The notes beneath the pieces were generated by a model. That model had not been told where the DNA came from, ran no database searches, and saw only the letters and a program-made list of their open reading frames with translations. From Ensifer adhaerens (lineage in GTDB: Bacteria > Pseudomonadota > Alphaproteobacteria > Rhizobiales > Rhizobiaceae): a DNA stretch of 64,000 nt. Where the stretch lies: the NCBI RefSeq assembly GCF_013283195.1, contig NZ_JABEKT010000004.1:456452-520451 (forward strand). The letters are read 5' to 3'. Positions 63,696-64,000 of this stretch are shown one piece after another; position 1 is the stretch's first letter; the number at the start of each line of letters is the position of its first letter. The position numbers and the translations under genes are program-made.

Positions 63696-64000
63696 TGCAC
63701 CTCACCGCCTTCAACCGCGCTGAACAGGGGCACATCCTGACGCCGCGTCTCGAAACGCCTTTTCACGACCAGCTGGCCGCGCTCAGCGAGACCAACGACT
63801 GGTACAGCTGGGCGGGCTACAAGGCGCCGCATTCGATCTTCGACACCGAACTCGAATATTTCGCCATCCGCTCGACATCGGCCCTTTTCGATATTTCTCC
63901 CATGGTGAAGTACCGCATTCGCGGCAGCGATGCCGCGCGCTACCTGAACCGCCTCACGGTGCGCGATGTCGCCAAGCTCGGCGTCGGGCGGGTCCATTAT
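63692..64000 (+). CDS. GcvT/aminomethyltransferase-family protein, N-terminal part
   Basis: The first 103 residues of a GcvT-fold folate-binding protein cut by the window end (starting MMHLTAFNRAEQG; ATG at 63692 or 63695). The motifs FAIRSTSALFDISPMVKYRI and GSDAARYLNRLTVRDVAKL are the conserved N-terminal T-protein elements. GcvT-type proteins transfer one-carbon units from N-methyl or S-methyl groups to tetrahydrofolate. It is coupled to the two FAD oxidoreductases, supporting a demethylation pathway that feeds THF. Confidence 0.9.
   Translation, partial: MMHLTAFNRAEQGHILTPRLETPFHDQLAALSETNDWYSWAGYKAPHSIFDTELEYFAIRSTSALFDISPMVKYRIRGSDAARYLNRLTVRDVAKLGVGRVHY

Overview
The window looks like chromosomal or megaplasmid DNA of a Rhizobiales alphaproteobacterium, most likely in the Rhizobium/Ensifer (Sinorhizobium) group. 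The evidence is high GC with strong GC bias at third codon positions, dense short operons with 1-4 nt overlaps, many ABC and MFS transporters with LysR/GntR/AraC/TetR regulators, and a palindromic mosaic repeat of the RIME type between etfB and etfA. This is inferred from gene content; no rRNA, tRNA, phage, IS element or CRISPR array was seen.

Layout. 1-6.3 kb: DUF808 membrane protein, L,D-transpeptidase lipoprotein, a QseBC-like two-component pair, an AraC-type regulator, two VOC proteins and a DUF1801 protein. 6.3-12.5 kb: purine salvage locus (LysR regulator, divergent adenine-deaminase-like protein, NCS2 purine permease, canonical adenine deaminase). 12.5-19.5 kb: serine hydrolase, FAD oxidoreductase, SLAC1-type channel with a GlxA-type regulator, GntR regulator with a CynX-type MFS exporter. 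19.5-24.8 kb: etfA, etfB, a dimethylglycine/sarcosine-dehydrogenase-like flavoprotein and its LysR regulator. 24.8-32.1 kb: a long minus-strand operon (amino-acid ABC transporter, Asp/Glu racemase family protein, aldo/keto reductase, purU, PuuB-like oxidase).

32.8-39.6 kb: a six-gene signalling cassette: GGDEF-EAL protein, degenerate GHKL-like protein, STAS-methyltransferase fusion, Cache-HAMP-SpoIIE phosphatase, GHKL ATPase and stand-alone STAS protein. It has the parts of a partner-switching module next to c-di-GMP enzymes and is the best candidate for an undescribed system. 40-42.4 kb: secreted lectin-like protein, orphan sugar-binding protein, small conserved-looking protein. 42.7-47.1 kb: an ars operon (arsR, two unrelated arsenate reductases, acr3, arsH, MFS). 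47.5-51.7 kb: DHA2 exporter, gamma-glutamyltransferase, GFA-family protein.

51.8-64 kb: a catabolic island with a Rieske oxygenase of the quaternary-amine type, class III aminotransferase, PotABCD-type transporter, BetI-like TetR regulator, phosphoethanolamine-MTase-like enzyme, two tandem FAD oxidoreductases and a GcvT-like protein cut by the window end. The same palindrome, TGAAYR-NN-YRTTCA, occurs in front of every transcription unit of the island. This suggests a single TetR regulon for uptake and demethylation of an N-methylated compound. Together with the dimethylglycine-dehydrogenase/ETF genes and purU, the window is rich in one-carbon and methylated-amine metabolism.
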